64,000 bases of DNA from Paraburkholderia acidipaludis NBRC 101816 (GCF_000684975.1 NZ_BAXZ01000005.1:62001-126000), one strand, 5' to 3'. Positions 15,932 to 24,295 are shown, counted from the stretch's first letter. Made by a program: numbers and translations. The notes: generated by a model from the letters alone, not told the origin.

Positions 15932-16905
15932 CCGACCAGCACGCCGCCGCTCACCCCGCACGCCACCCGCACGAGCAACCGGCGCACCGCCGCGCCGCCG
16001 AAGGCGCGATTGGCTTCCCGCAGCGCGGGTGTATTCACGCTCGCCTCGATGCACAGCACCGGTTCGGCTCGGCCAGCGGCCGCGACGCACATACGCACGC
16101 GCAGCCACGCCGCCAGCTCGCCATCTTCGGCGACGAGCGCAATGCCCGGCTCGCCCTCGAGCGTGAGCGCCTCGGCATGCAGCGCGCCTTGCTCCATGGC
16201 CGCCATCGACACATCGAGCACCGCCGCCACGGCCTTTTCCGCGCGCCGCGGCCCCGCCGCCGCCAAGCCGAGCAGCTCCATCAGCCCCGCGCGGTCCTGT
16301 GCTTCGAGCACCTCGCGCAGCCGCTCCACCACGCGCGCCTGCTGCGCGGGGTCGGCCGGCGCCTCGGACGCCCGGCGCACGTCCGGCGCGCGCGCGAGCC
16401 GCGCCTTCGCCCGGTGCACGATCTGGCGGCAATGCGCGCTCGTGCACCCCACCAGCGCCGCGATCTCGGCGTAATCGCACTCGAACGCCTCGCGCAGCAC
16501 GAACGCGGCCTGCTCGATGGGGCCAAGCCGTCCCAGCAGCATGAGCCACGCCTGCGCCAGGCGCGCGGCCCGCAGCCCCGCCTCCTCGGCCGAAGGCGCA
16601 ACGTCGTCGAGCCACGGCTGCGTGAGCCGCGCGAGCGCCTCGCCTTCGCGCTCGCGGCGCAAGCGCCGCAACCGGTCGATGGCGAGGCGCACGGTCACCG
16701 TGGTAAGCCAGGCCTGCGGCGCGCGCAGGCTTTCGGCCTCGGCGTCCCGCCAGCGCAGCCAGGCATCCTGCACGACGTCCTCGGCTTCCGCGCGGCTGCC
16801 CAGCACCCGCGCAGCCAGCGCCAGCAGCCGGCCGCGCATGGCATCAAAAGTGGCCGCGGCGCGGCCGGTGCCCGATTCGCGGGTTTCGTCTGCACTCTGC
16901 GTCAT
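15928..16905 (-). CDS. ECF sigma factor, SigJ/ECF41-like with altered C-terminal extension
   Basis: 325 residues from the ATG at 16905, which has AGGAG eight bases upstream; the ATG two codons earlier is too close to that site. Sigma region 2 is visible (RVLGSRAEAEDVVQDAWLRW) and region 4 (DYAEIAALVGCTSAHCRQIVHRAKARL). A C-terminal extension of about 130 residues follows, as in ECF41 proteins, where a SnoaL-like domain controls activity in place of an anti-sigma factor. The characteristic DGGG motif of that domain is not present, though a partial beta-sheet pattern remains (TLEGEPGIALVAEDGELAAW). The usual oxidoreductase or carboxymuconolactone-decarboxylase partner gene is not adjacent. Confidence 0.82.
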   Translation of the reverse strand: MTQSADETRESGTGRAAATFDAMRGRLLALAARVLGSRAEAEDVVQDAWLRWRDAEAESLRAPQAWLTTVTVRLAIDRLRRLRREREGEALARLTQPWLDDVAPSAEEAGLRAARLAQAWLMLLGRLGPIEQAAFVLREAFECDYAEIAALVGCTSAHCRQIVHRAKARLARAPDVRRASEAPADPAQQARVVERLREVLEAQDRAGLMELLGLAAAGPRRAEKAVAAVLDVSMAAMEQGALHAEALTLEGEPGIALVAEDGELAAWLRVRMCVAAAGRAEPVLCIEASVNTPALREANRAFGGAAVRRLLVRVACGVSGGVLVG

Positions 16906-17092
16906 TCGCATTGCTCCTTCGCCTCAAGAGGATTGCCGATATTCCACGCGTGAGACGTTCGGCGACGCCCGGATGTGACAGGTGGCCGAAAAAATATTTT
17001 CGTCACGAAACGCACCGGCCGCGCGTCATGGCAACGGCAACGCAATACCGATGCAAAGCGTCAAGCCGTTCCCTTCCACCGCGAGGATATCC

Positions 17093-17737
17093 ATGCCCCC
17101 CAACAACGTACATCATGCTTCAATGCGCCCGAGCGCGCTCAATCTCGTGCCCACCGTCATCGAAACCTCCGGGCGCGGCGAGCGCGCCTACGACATCTAT
17201 TCGCGCCTGCTGCGCGAGCGCATCGTGTTTCTCGTGGGGCCCGTGAACGAGCAGACCGCGAGCCTCGTCGTCGCGCAACTGCTCTTTCTCGAAGCCGAGA
17301 ACCCGGAAAAGGACATCAGCCTGTATATCAACTCGCCGGGCGGCTCGGTGTACGACGGCCTCGCGATCTACGACACGATGGCGTTCATCAGGCCCGACGT
17401 CTCGACGCTGTGCACCGGGTTCGCCGCGAGCATGGGCACCTCCCTGCTCGCGGCGGGCGCCCCCGGAAAACGCTACGCACTGCCAAACGCCCGCATCATG
17501 ATTCACCAGCCTTCGGGCGGCGGCCAGGGCACGGCCGCCGACATCGAAATCCAGGCGCGCGAGGTGCTGTATCAACGCGAGCGCCTGAACGCCATGCTGG
17601 CCGAGCGCACGGGCAAGAGCGTCGAGCAGATCGTGAAGGACACGGACCGCGACAATTACATGTCCGCCGAGGCAGCCGCCCAGTACGGGCTGATCGACCG
17701 TGTGATCGGCTCGCGCGACGAGCAGCTTGCGCGTTAG
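17093..17737 (+). CDS. ATP-dependent Clp protease proteolytic subunit, probable second ClpP
   Basis: 214 residues from the ATG at 17093, preceded by GAGGATATCC; earlier in-frame starts at 17051 and 16982 lack a good site. It is a serine protease forming a tetradecamer that degrades unfolded proteins fed by ClpX or ClpA. The triad is readable as Ser113 (GFAASMG), His138 (MIHQPSGG) and Asp187 (DRDNYM). Burkholderiales usually keep clpP next to tig and clpX; here neither is present, so I read this as a paralogue. The upstream region has a near-palindrome CGAAAA-AATA-TTTTCG at 16987-17002, a possible control site. A convergent TetR gene follows after 19 bases. Confidence 0.88.
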   Translation: MPPNNVHHASMRPSALNLVPTVIETSGRGERAYDIYSRLLRERIVFLVGPVNEQTASLVVAQLLFLEAENPEKDISLYINSPGGSVYDGLAIYDTMAFIRPDVSTLCTGFAASMGTSLLAAGAPGKRYALPNARIMIHQPSGGGQGTAADIEIQAREVLYQRERLNAMLAERTGKSVEQIVKDTDRDNYMSAEAAAQYGLIDRVIGSRDEQLAR

Positions 17738-17756
17738 CGCCGAAGGTTCGTGCGGC

Positions 17757-18428
17757 TCAACCGAGCCTGGCGGCAAGCCACGCCGAGAGCACGCCCTTGT
17801 ACTCGGCAACGAGCAGCTTGCGCTCCTTCGGTTTCGCCGCCGCGTAGAGCGGATTGAGGCTTTTGATGATCTGCAGCATCACCTCGGCAACGCGAAAGGC
17901 CTCGTCGGCGGCGAGCGTTTCGTCGTAGCGCGCGAAGAGCGCCGCGAAACGCTCGCGCAGGCGGTTGCGCGCCGCCGCGTCGCGCCGGAAATCCAGCGAT
18001 ACTGAAAGGAGCGGCAAATACGCGGGATAGTCGGCCATCAGCTCGACCATCATGTCGAAGAGCCGCTCGACGAGCTCGGCGAGCGGCAGTTGCGCATGCG
18101 TGCCTTCGGCATCGATCAGCGCGCTCCAGCGCGCGTCGATTTCGTCGCCGTAGCGCTTGCGCAGCGCGAACGCCAGCGCCTCCTTGTTCGGAAAGTACTG
18201 ATACGCCGCGCCGATCGACACGCCGGCCTGCTGCGCGATCTGCGTCATCGTCGCGCTTTCGAAGCCGCGCTCGGCAAACGCGTCCCCCGCCGCGTCGAGC
18301 AGCGCCAGGACCGTGCGCGCCGCGCGCTCCTGGCGCGGCACGCGCCGCGAGGCGGTGGGATCGTCCGCTGCATCTGCCGCCATATCTGAAGCCTCCCTCA
18401 CATCTGGTGTATCATTATCTGAGCCCAT
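17757..18428 (-). CDS. TetR family transcriptional regulator
   Basis: 223 residues if the ATG at 18428 is used; the ATG at 18383 (MAADAADDP) is an alternative that would leave more room for a divergent promoter. Residues about 35-90 hold the TetR DNA-binding domain (TVLALLDAAGDAFAERGFESATMTQ, then AQQAGVSIGAAYQYFPNKEAL). The rest is the variable helical ligand domain. It is divergent from the isochorismatase-family gene only 19 bases away, and a repeated CTCACAT motif lies across that junction, so it probably represses that gene and itself. Ligand unknown. Confidence 0.85.
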   Translation of the reverse strand: MGSDNDTPDVREASDMAADAADDPTASRRVPRQERAARTVLALLDAAGDAFAERGFESATMTQIAQQAGVSIGAAYQYFPNKEALAFALRKRYGDEIDARWSALIDAEGTHAQLPLAELVERLFDMMVELMADYPAYLPLLSVSLDFRRDAAARNRLRERFAALFARYDETLAADEAFRVAEVMLQIIKSLNPLYAAAKPKERKLLVAEYKGVLSAWLAARLG

Positions 18429-18443
18429 CCTCACATACAGGTG
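18396..18443. promoter_or_regulatory. Repeated CCTCACAT-GGTG motif, possible TetR operator
   Basis: CCTCACATCTGGTG (18396-18409) and CCTCACATACAGGTG (18429-18443) are direct near-repeats in the tight junction between the TetR and isochorismatase-family starts. TATCATTATCT lies between them. If the TetR start is 18428, the first copy is inside its coding region. Confidence 0.4.
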
Positions 18444-18447
18444 CCCC

Positions 18448-19023
18448 ATGACGCAAGCCTTCTCTTTGGACCCGAGCCGCACGGCGCTCGTAATGATCGA
18501 TCTCCAGCACGGCATTGTGGGCCGCCCGCTTGCGCCGCACGGCGGCCAGCAGGTGGTGACGCACGCGAAGCAGCTTGCCGACGCGATGCGCGCCAAGGGC
18601 GCCGCCATCGTATGGGTGCGCGTGCTGCTCAACGAACTGCATTTCCCCCAGGCCGACGTTTCCATGCGCGCGCCCGACGCGCCGCCCGCGCCCGCCGAAG
18701 CTTCGGAGCTCGTGCCGGAGACCGGCGTGCAAGCCGGCGACCTCGTCGTTTCGAAGCGCCAGTGGGGTGCGTTCTACGGCACGGATCTCGAGCTGCAACT
18801 GCGCCGGCGCGGCATCGACACGATCGTGCTGGGCGGCATTGCCACGAACTTCGGCGTCGAGTCGACGGCGCGCGCGGCCTACGATCGCAGCTTCCGGCTC
18901 GTGTTCGTCGAGGACGCCACGTCGAGCCTCGCCGAGGACATGCATCGCTTCACGTTCGAGAAGCTGTTCCCGTACATGGGACACGTGCGCTCGACGCAGC
19001 AGGTGATCGACGCGCTCGGCTGA
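18448..19023 (+). CDS. Isochorismatase-family (cysteine hydrolase fold) protein, YecD-like
   Basis: 191 residues from the ATG at 18448. The fold is that of isochorismatase and nicotinamidase proteins. Asp18 (VMIDLQ) and Lys103 (VSKRQWGAF) of the triad are present. The third position, usually Cys, is Gly136 in GGIATNFGVESTAR. E. coli YecD has a similar TN-x-GVESTAR motif, so this is a known subgroup, not a local mutation. Cys-less members cannot use the covalent thiol mechanism, and acid-base isochorismatase chemistry or a non-hydrolytic role remain possible. It is paired with a divergent TetR regulator and followed by a strong terminator. Confidence 0.85.
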   Translation: MTQAFSLDPSRTALVMIDLQHGIVGRPLAPHGGQQVVTHAKQLADAMRAKGAAIVWVRVLLNELHFPQADVSMRAPDAPPAPAEASELVPETGVQAGDLVVSKRQWGAFYGTDLELQLRRRGIDTIVLGGIATNFGVESTARAAYDRSFRLVFVEDATSSLAEDMHRFTFEKLFPYMGHVRSTQQVIDALG

Positions 19024-19048
19024 AGTCTGAAGTTTGAACGCGCCAGTA

Positions 19049-19080
19049 AAAAGCCCTCGACCTGAAAATCGAGGGCTTTT
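19049..19080. terminator. Bidirectional intrinsic terminator
   Basis: AAAAGCCCTCGA (19049-19060) and TCGAGGGCTTTT (19069-19080) form a 12-bp perfect stem with an eight-base loop, between the convergent isochorismatase-family gene and sodB. The A/T ends give a U-run on both strands. Confidence 0.9.
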
Positions 19081-19126
19081 TGCGAGTGCCGCGCAAGGCG
19101 GCACGGACCACGGCGGAAGCGACGCT

Positions 19127-19705
19127 TTACGCGAAGTTCTTCGCTGCGAAGTCCCAGTTCACGATGTTCCAGAACGCTTCGACGAACTTCGGACGCGCGT
19201 TGCGGTAGTCGATGTAGTAAGCGTGTTCCCACACGTCGATCGTGACGAGCGGCTTCGCGTCGGTCGTGAGCGGCGTGGCGGCGTTGCTGGTCGAGACGAT
19301 GTCGAGCGAACCGTCCGCCTTCTTCACGAGCCACGTCCAGCCCGAGCCGAAGTTGCCGACTGCGGCCTTCGAGAACGCTTCCTTGAACGCGTCGAACGAA
19401 CCCCACTTCGCATTGATCGCGTCGCCGAGCGCACCCGCCGGCGCACCGCCGCCCTGCGGCGAGAGGCTGTTCCAGAAAAACGTGTGATTCCAGATCTGGG
19501 CTGCGTTGTTGAACACGCCACCCGACGACTTCTTGATGATCTCTTCGAGCGAGAGCTTTTCGAACTCGGTGCCCGGGATCAGGTTGTTGAGGTTCGTGAC
19601 GTAGGCCTGGTGATGCTTGCCGTAGTGGTATTCGAGCGTCTCTTCCGACATGTTCGGAACGAGGGCGTTCTTCGCGAACGGCAGCGGCGGGAGCGTAAAT
19701 GACAT
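19127..19705 (-). CDS. sodB: Superoxide dismutase, iron type
   Basis: 192 residues from the ATG at 19705 (MSFTLPPLPFAKNAL), the classic SodB start. It converts superoxide to oxygen and hydrogen peroxide in the cytoplasm. Metal ligands are His27 (YHYGKHHQAYV), His74 (WNHTFFW), Asp157 and His161 (DVWEHAYY). The AAQIWNHTFFW and GNFGSGWTWL context is that of iron rather than manganese enzymes. The length is normal. A promoter candidate with a 17-base spacer lies upstream at 19778-19806. Confidence 0.96.
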   Translation of the reverse strand: MSFTLPPLPFAKNALVPNMSEETLEYHYGKHHQAYVTNLNNLIPGTEFEKLSLEEIIKKSSGGVFNNAAQIWNHTFFWNSLSPQGGGAPAGALGDAINAKWGSFDAFKEAFSKAAVGNFGSGWTWLVKKADGSLDIVSTSNAATPLTTDAKPLVTIDVWEHAYYIDYRNARPKFVEAFWNIVNWDFAAKNFA

Positions 19706-19777
19706 GATGCGGTTCCTTCGTCGTGTTATGGGGAGTTCTGCGTGAAGTTCTACAAATTCGCCGGCATGGAGCACTCG

Positions 19778-19806
19778 ATTGTAGGCGACTTGGAATAACC
19801 CCGCAA
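19778..19806 (-). promoter_or_regulatory. Sigma-70-type promoter candidate for sodB
   Basis: On the minus strand TTGCGG (19806-19801) and TACAAT (19783-19778) are separated by 17 bases. Transcription would start near 19771, giving a leader of about 65 bases before the sodB start. Confidence 0.45.
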
Positions 19807-20041
19807 ACGCGTGGACTTTATGCCGGATATCGGCTGCACAAGGGTTTCCGGACGCCTGCCGACCTCGCGGAAGCCGGTTCGCGGCGGGTTCGAGGCATGA
19901 GCGCTACATGCAGGAATGCGCCGTTCCACCCTCGCGCAACGCTGTGTCAGCAGCGTGAACGCGAGCGTGGCGGCACACGCCTTTGTGCTGCGCATGCGGC
20001 GTGCCGTGCGGGTCCGGTCAGATGCGGAATCGGAACCGGTA

Positions 20042-21421
20042 TCAGAACCCGTCGGCGAGGCGCGGCTGCACGTCGGCGAGCGCCACGTCGGCGCTGCCTT
20101 CCGCGAGATGCACGGTCAGCCGCTTGCCCGGCTTGAGCGCGGCCGGCGCGCGTACCGCCGCGCCGCTTTGCGCGTCGAGCAGCGCCGCATAGCCGCGTTC
20201 GAACGTGCGCTGCGGGCTCAGCACCTCGAGCCGCGCGGCAAGCTCGGAAACTCGCGCGGTTTTGCGCTCGCGCTGCCGTTCAAAAGCGCCATTCAGGCGG
20301 CGCGCCAGCGCCTCGACCTGCGCGAGCTGCGCCGCTGCGTCGGGACGCGCGCGCTGCCAGCGCATCTGCACGAAGGTAAAGCGCGCGCGGGCGTCGGCCG
20401 CCGCGCGCGAGCCGGCCGTGGCAAGCCGCAGCGTCAGTTGCCGCAAATGGGCACGCTGCTGCGCGAGCCGCTCGGCGGGCGAAACGAGGCGCCGCGCGAG
20501 CCAGTCGAGCTGCTGCGCGCGCCGCTCCATGAGCCGGCCGAAGCCGCGCACGAGCGCCGCATGGCGCTGGTCCAGCTCGCGCAGCAGCAGCACGCGCTGC
20601 GGGCTCACGAGTTCGGCTGCGCCGGTGGGCGTGGGCGCGCGCACGTCGGCGGCAAAGTCGGCAATGGTGAAGTCGGTCTCGTGACCCACGCCGCTCACCA
20701 CGGGAATCTCGCTCGCTGCAATCGCGCGCGCGAGCGTCTCGTCGTTGAACGACCACAGATCCTCGATCGAGCCGCCGCCGCGGCACAGCACGAGCACGTC
20801 CACTTCAGCACGGGCGTTCGCCGTTTCGAGCATGGCCGTGAGCTTTTCGGCCGACCCCGCGCCCTGCACGGGCGCCGGGTAAACGATCACCGGCACGTGC
20901 GGCGCGCGGCGGCACAAGGTCGTGAGCACGTCGCGCAGCGCGGCGGCCTGCATCGAGGTGATCACGCCGATGGCGCGCGGATGAGTCGGCAACGTGCGCT
21001 TGCGCTCGGGATCGAAGAGACCCTCGGCCTCCAGTTGCGCCTTCAGGCGCAGGAAAGCTTCGTAGAGCCGCCCCTGCCCCGTGCGCCGGACCGCCTCCAC
21101 GTTCAGCTGCAGCTCGCCGCGCGGCTCGTACATCGTGACGAGCGCGCGCACCTCGATGCGGTCGCCCTCGCGCGGCGTGAACTCGGCGTACTGCGCGCGG
21201 CCGCGGAACATCACGCAGCGGATCTGCGCCTGCGCGTCCTTGATCGAGAAGTACCAGTGCCCGCTCGCGGCGCGCGTGAAATTGGACACCTCGCCCGAAA
21301 TCCACGCGAGCGGAAACGTGCGTTCGAGCATCGACGCGATCGCGCGGTTGAGCGCCGAAACCGGCACGACGACATCGCCGCCGGAGGCGTTGGGGGAAGC
21401 AGGGAATCGATCGGAATTCAT
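20042..21421 (-). CDS. xseA: Exodeoxyribonuclease VII large subunit
   Basis: 459 residues from the ATG at 21421 (MNSDRFPASPNASGG). XseA with XseB degrades single-stranded DNA from both ends. An N-terminal OB-fold domain (VSALNRAIASMLERTFPLAWISGEVSNF, read in two overlapping halves, residues about 18-110) is followed by the catalytic domain with LPTHPRAIGVITSM, DVLVLCRGGGSIEDLW, SGVGHETDFTIADFAADVRAPTPT and a C-terminal helical region. The small subunit gene xseB is not adjacent, as is usual in this group. The sodB gene follows on the same strand after 336 bases that hold the sodB promoter. Confidence 0.94.
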   Translation of the reverse strand: MNSDRFPASPNASGGDVVVPVSALNRAIASMLERTFPLAWISGEVSNFTRAASGHWYFSIKDAQAQIRCVMFRGRAQYAEFTPREGDRIEVRALVTMYEPRGELQLNVEAVRRTGQGRLYEAFLRLKAQLEAEGLFDPERKRTLPTHPRAIGVITSMQAAALRDVLTTLCRRAPHVPVIVYPAPVQGAGSAEKLTAMLETANARAEVDVLVLCRGGGSIEDLWSFNDETLARAIAASEIPVVSGVGHETDFTIADFAADVRAPTPTGAAELVSPQRVLLLRELDQRHAALVRGFGRLMERRAQQLDWLARRLVSPAERLAQQRAHLRQLTLRLATAGSRAAADARARFTFVQMRWQRARPDAAAQLAQVEALARRLNGAFERQRERKTARVSELAARLEVLSPQRTFERGYAALLDAQSGAAVRAPAALKPGKRLTVHLAEGSADVALADVQPRLADGF

Positions 21422-22000
21422 GCGGAGCGTGCGAAAAACCAGGCCGGACAGACGATAGACCGTTGAGGCGCCCGGCGTCCAGCACAAGCTTCTGGCTTAT
21501 GGCAAGCGCTGCGAGGTTTCCACACCGCACAGGTCAGACGCCACGCGGGGCGACAACGGGTCGCGGACGCACAAAATTTTTACTACACGATTGATTTTAT
21601 TATGTTTTTTATCGAGATACCATGACCTTCCGCCGACGGAAGTCCCCGCTTGCGGGCTTTCCAGCCATCACGGGGGCTACTTCTCCACAAAGTTATCCAC
21701 AGGCGGGCCGGCAATCGCGCCGGCCGGAGGTTAGCGAAACCGCGCGGACAGGCTGCTTGCGGCACGCCCGCCTCCCGCGCTAGAGTGCCAGGTTCCGCCG
21801 GCGTCCGCGCGCCGCTTCGGGACGCAAGCGCTCCTTGCCCTGTCCGGCAAGGCTGGACCGCGAGTGCAGATATTGAGCCACACCACGTCACCCAACGATC
21901 CGGAGAACCGCCCGATGCCCGCCCAGCCCGTCCTGCCTGCCCTGCAGCCATCGCGCGCGACGCTCGCATGCGGCGCCGGGCGCACGTGGAGCGCGTGCCG
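21422..22000. other. 579-base divergent intergenic region between xseA and lpxK
   Basis: No credible gene; the open frames on both strands lack protein character. It contains an AT-rich island near 21573-21625, unusual for this GC-rich DNA, and two DnaA-box-like 9-mers at 21681-21701. Promoters for xseA and lpxK must lie here, but I see no clear -35/-10 pair. Confidence 0.5.
21681..21701 (+). promoter_or_regulatory. Pair of DnaA-box-like sequences
   Basis: TTCTCCACA (21681-21689) and TTATCCACA (21693-21701) are spaced 12 bases start to start, in the same orientation. The second matches the strong DnaA-box consensus TTATCCACA exactly. They lie about 60-100 bases from an AT-rich stretch and about 300 bases upstream of lpxK. 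Confidence 0.45.
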
Positions 22001-23017
22001 ATGAGCGGCCTCGCCTCGCGCATCGAAAGCCGGCTCGCGCAGGAATGGCAGCGGCGCGGCCCGCTTGCCTGGGCGCTCACGCCGCTCGCCGCGCTTTTCG
22101 CGGCCGTGAGCGGTGCGCGCCGCGCCGCCTTTGCAGCGGGCTGGCTCAAAAGCGTCCACGTGGGCGTGCCGGTCGTCGTGGTCGGCAACGTGACGGTGGG
22201 CGGCACCGGAAAAACGCCTACCGTGATCGCGCTCGTCGAAGCGCTGCGCACGGCGGGCTTCACGCCGGGCGTGGTCTCGCGCGGCTACGGCGCCAAGGTC
22301 GAACGCCCCACGCCCGTCACGAGCGCCACCGCGGCACGGCTTGCCGGCGACGAGCCGCTCCTCATCGCGCGCCGCACCGGCGCGCCCGTGTGGGTTTCGC
22401 CGGACCGCGTCGCCGCCGCGCAGGCGCTGCGCGCCGCGCACGAGGACGTCGACGTGATCGTCAGCGACGACGGCCTGCAGCACTATCGCCTCGCGCGCGA
22501 CTTCGAGCTTGTGGTATTCGACCACCGCCTTGGCGGCAACGGCTTCCTGCTGCCTGCCGGGCCGCTGCGCGAGCCGCTCTCGCGCCACCGCGACGCCACG
22601 CTCGTCAACAATCCGTTCGAGCGGGCGCTGCCGCCCTGGCCCGATACCTTTCTGCTGACGCTCGAACCCGGCGACGCCTGGCATCTGGCCAACCCGGCGC
22701 TGCGCCGCCCGCTCTCGCAGTTCGTGGGACAGCGCCTCGTGGCGGCGGCCGGCATCGGCTCGCCGGAGCGCTTCTTCGCGACCGTGCGCGGCGCGGGGCT
22801 TGCGCCGCACACGCTGCCCCTGCCCGACCACTACGCCTACGCGACCAACCCGTTTGCCGAGGTGAAAGCCGACGCGATCCTGGTCACCGAAAAGGATGCA
22901 GTAAAATTGGGGGCCTGGAACGATGCGCGCATCTGGGTCGTCCCCGTGGTTGCCGCGCTCGATCATCGCCTTATCACTCTGGTTGTGGAGAAACTCCGTG
23001 GACGCCCGTCTGCTTGA
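22001..23017 (+). CDS. lpxK: Tetraacyldisaccharide 4'-kinase
   Basis: 338 residues from the ATG at 22001 (MSGLASRIESRLAQEWQ). LpxK phosphorylates the lipid A disaccharide at the 4' position on the inner face of the cytoplasmic membrane. An N-terminal hydrophobic helix (about 22-40) anchors it. The P-loop is GNVTVGGTGKT (GGTGKT at 67-72). Further family features are VSRGYGAKVERPTPV, GDEPLLIARRTGAPVWV, SDDGLQHYRLARDFELVVFD and the C-terminal LVTEKDAVKL. The Trm112-like gene starts within its last 20 bases and kdsB follows, a typical envelope-synthesis cluster in this group. Confidence 0.95.
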   Translation: MSGLASRIESRLAQEWQRRGPLAWALTPLAALFAAVSGARRAAFAAGWLKSVHVGVPVVVVGNVTVGGTGKTPTVIALVEALRTAGFTPGVVSRGYGAKVERPTPVTSATAARLAGDEPLLIARRTGAPVWVSPDRVAAAQALRAAHEDVDVIVSDDGLQHYRLARDFELVVFDHRLGGNGFLLPAGPLREPLSRHRDATLVNNPFERALPPWPDTFLLTLEPGDAWHLANPALRRPLSQFVGQRLVAAAGIGSPERFFATVRGAGLAPHTLPLPDHYAYATNPFAEVKADAILVTEKDAVKLGAWNDARIWVVPVVAALDHRLITLVVEKLRGRPSA

Positions 23018-23201
23018 AATCCTGGTCTGCCCGATCTGCAAGGGCCCGCTCAGCTACGACCGCGCCGCGCAGGAGCTCATCTGCAACGCCGACAAGCTCG
23101 CTTATCCGATCCGCGACGGCATTCCCGTGATGCTCGTGGACGAAGCGCGACAGACCGTGGAAGGCACGCCGGTCGATCCGGCCGGCCCCGGCGCGGCCTG
23201 A
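22998..23201 (+). CDS. Trm112/YcaR family zinc-ribbon-like small protein
   Basis: 67 residues from a GTG at 22998 with TGGAG upstream; the start overlaps the end of lpxK by 20 bases. It begins DARLLEILVCPICKGPL and contains the CPIC half of a zinc ribbon; the second Cys pair is reduced to one Cys (ELICNADK). The pattern LAYPIRDGIPVMLVDEAR identifies the Trm112/YcaR family. Trm112 in other organisms activates methyltransferases; the bacterial role is unclear. A constant position between lpxK and kdsB suggests translational coupling in the lipopolysaccharide operon. Confidence 0.9.
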   Translation: MDARLLEILVCPICKGPLSYDRAAQELICNADKLAYPIRDGIPVMLVDEARQTVEGTPVDPAGPGAA

Positions 23202-23208
23202 ACCGGGT

Positions 23209-24012
23209 ATGAGCGCACCCGTGCAACCCTTCATCGCCGTCGTACCCGCACGCCTTGCTTCCACGCGGCTGCCGAACAAGCCGCTCGCCGACGTTGGCGG
23301 CAAACCCATGGTGGTGCGCGTGGCCGAACGCGCGCAGGCGTCGGGCGCACAGCAGGTACTGATCGCGACGGACGCGCCGGGTGTGCTGGACGCCGCGCGC
23401 GAGCACGGCTTCGAGGCGATGCTCACGCGCGCCGACCATCCCTCGGGCACCGACCGGCTCGCCGAAGTCGCGACACACTATGGCTGGAGCGACGACACGA
23501 TCGTCGTCAACGTGCAGGGCGACGAGCCGCTGATCGACCCTGCCCTCATATGCGACGTTGCGTCGCACCTCGCCACGCATCCGGAATGCGCGATCGCAAC
23601 GGCCGCCCATCCGATCACGGCTCCCGACGAAATCCTCAATCCGAACGTCGTGAAGGTCGTGCTCGATGCGCGCGGCGTAGCGCTCTACTTCTCCCGCGCG
23701 CCCATTCCCTGGGCCCGCGACGCATGGCAGCCGCACTGGTCGCCCGAGCGCCTCGATCTGGCCGTAATGCCCGCCCCGCCTGCTCCGGCGAGCGTTTACC
23801 GGCACATCGGCCTGTACGCCTATCGCGCGAAATTCCTGCGCAGCTATCCGTCGCTCGCCCACTCGCCGATCGAGCAAGTCGAGGCGCTCGAACAGTTGCG
23901 GGCGATGTGGCACGGCGAGCGCATCGCGGTGCTCGTGACGAAAGAAGCGCCCGCGCCGGGCGTGGATACGCCGGCCGACCTCGCTCGCGTGCAGGCGTTA
24001 TACCGGACTTAA
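23209..24012 (+). CDS. kdsB: 3-deoxy-manno-octulosonate cytidylyltransferase
   Basis: 267 residues. KdsB activates Kdo as CMP-Kdo for lipopolysaccharide inner-core synthesis. Readable motifs are VVPARLASTRLPNKPLADVGGKPM at the N-terminus, the nucleotide-binding ATDAPGVLDAAREHG, HPSGTDRLAE, VVNVQGDEPLI and YFSRAPIPWARD, and the C-terminal IEQVEALEQLR with GVDTPADLARV. The start lies seven bases after the Trm112-like stop. Length is normal for the family. Confidence 0.96.
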   Translation: MSAPVQPFIAVVPARLASTRLPNKPLADVGGKPMVVRVAERAQASGAQQVLIATDAPGVLDAAREHGFEAMLTRADHPSGTDRLAEVATHYGWSDDTIVVNVQGDEPLIDPALICDVASHLATHPECAIATAAHPITAPDEILNPNVVKVVLDARGVALYFSRAPIPWARDAWQPHWSPERLDLAVMPAPPAPASVYRHIGLYAYRAKFLRSYPSLAHSPIEQVEALEQLRAMWHGERIAVLVTKEAPAPGVDTPADLARVQALYRT

Positions 24013-24020
24013 TTCCGGTA
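24001..24020 (+). terminator. Small hairpin across the kdsB stop codon
   Basis: TACCGGA (24001-24007) and TCCGGTA (24014-24020) form a seven-bp stem whose loop contains the kdsB TAA. There is no following T-run, so it may be an mRNA-end stabiliser rather than a terminator. Confidence 0.3.
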
Positions 24021-24295
24021 ATACCGTAAAAAACCCGTGGCATAATCAATTGTTTGCGCGAGCCGTCTAAAGCCTTTGTGCGTCGGGGTTTCCCCATATT
24101 TCGCCGATCTCGCCCTGCTGCGCCGTCGCCGTGTCCGACACGCGACGCTGCTGCGCGGGGTGTATCGCTGCCCCCGCCGGCACATGCCGAAGCGGTCGCT
24201 TTTGCGAACGGGGGAGAGACGCACGACGCCGCTAACGCCTGCCGAAGAAAGGCAAGCCGCGCCGCAAGAATTCACATAGATCGGAGATTGTTGAC

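Noticed and set aside
21573..21701. DnaA boxes and AT-rich block as the chromosome origin
   Set aside because: Only two boxes, and none of dnaA, dnaN, gyrB, rpmH or parAB is nearby.
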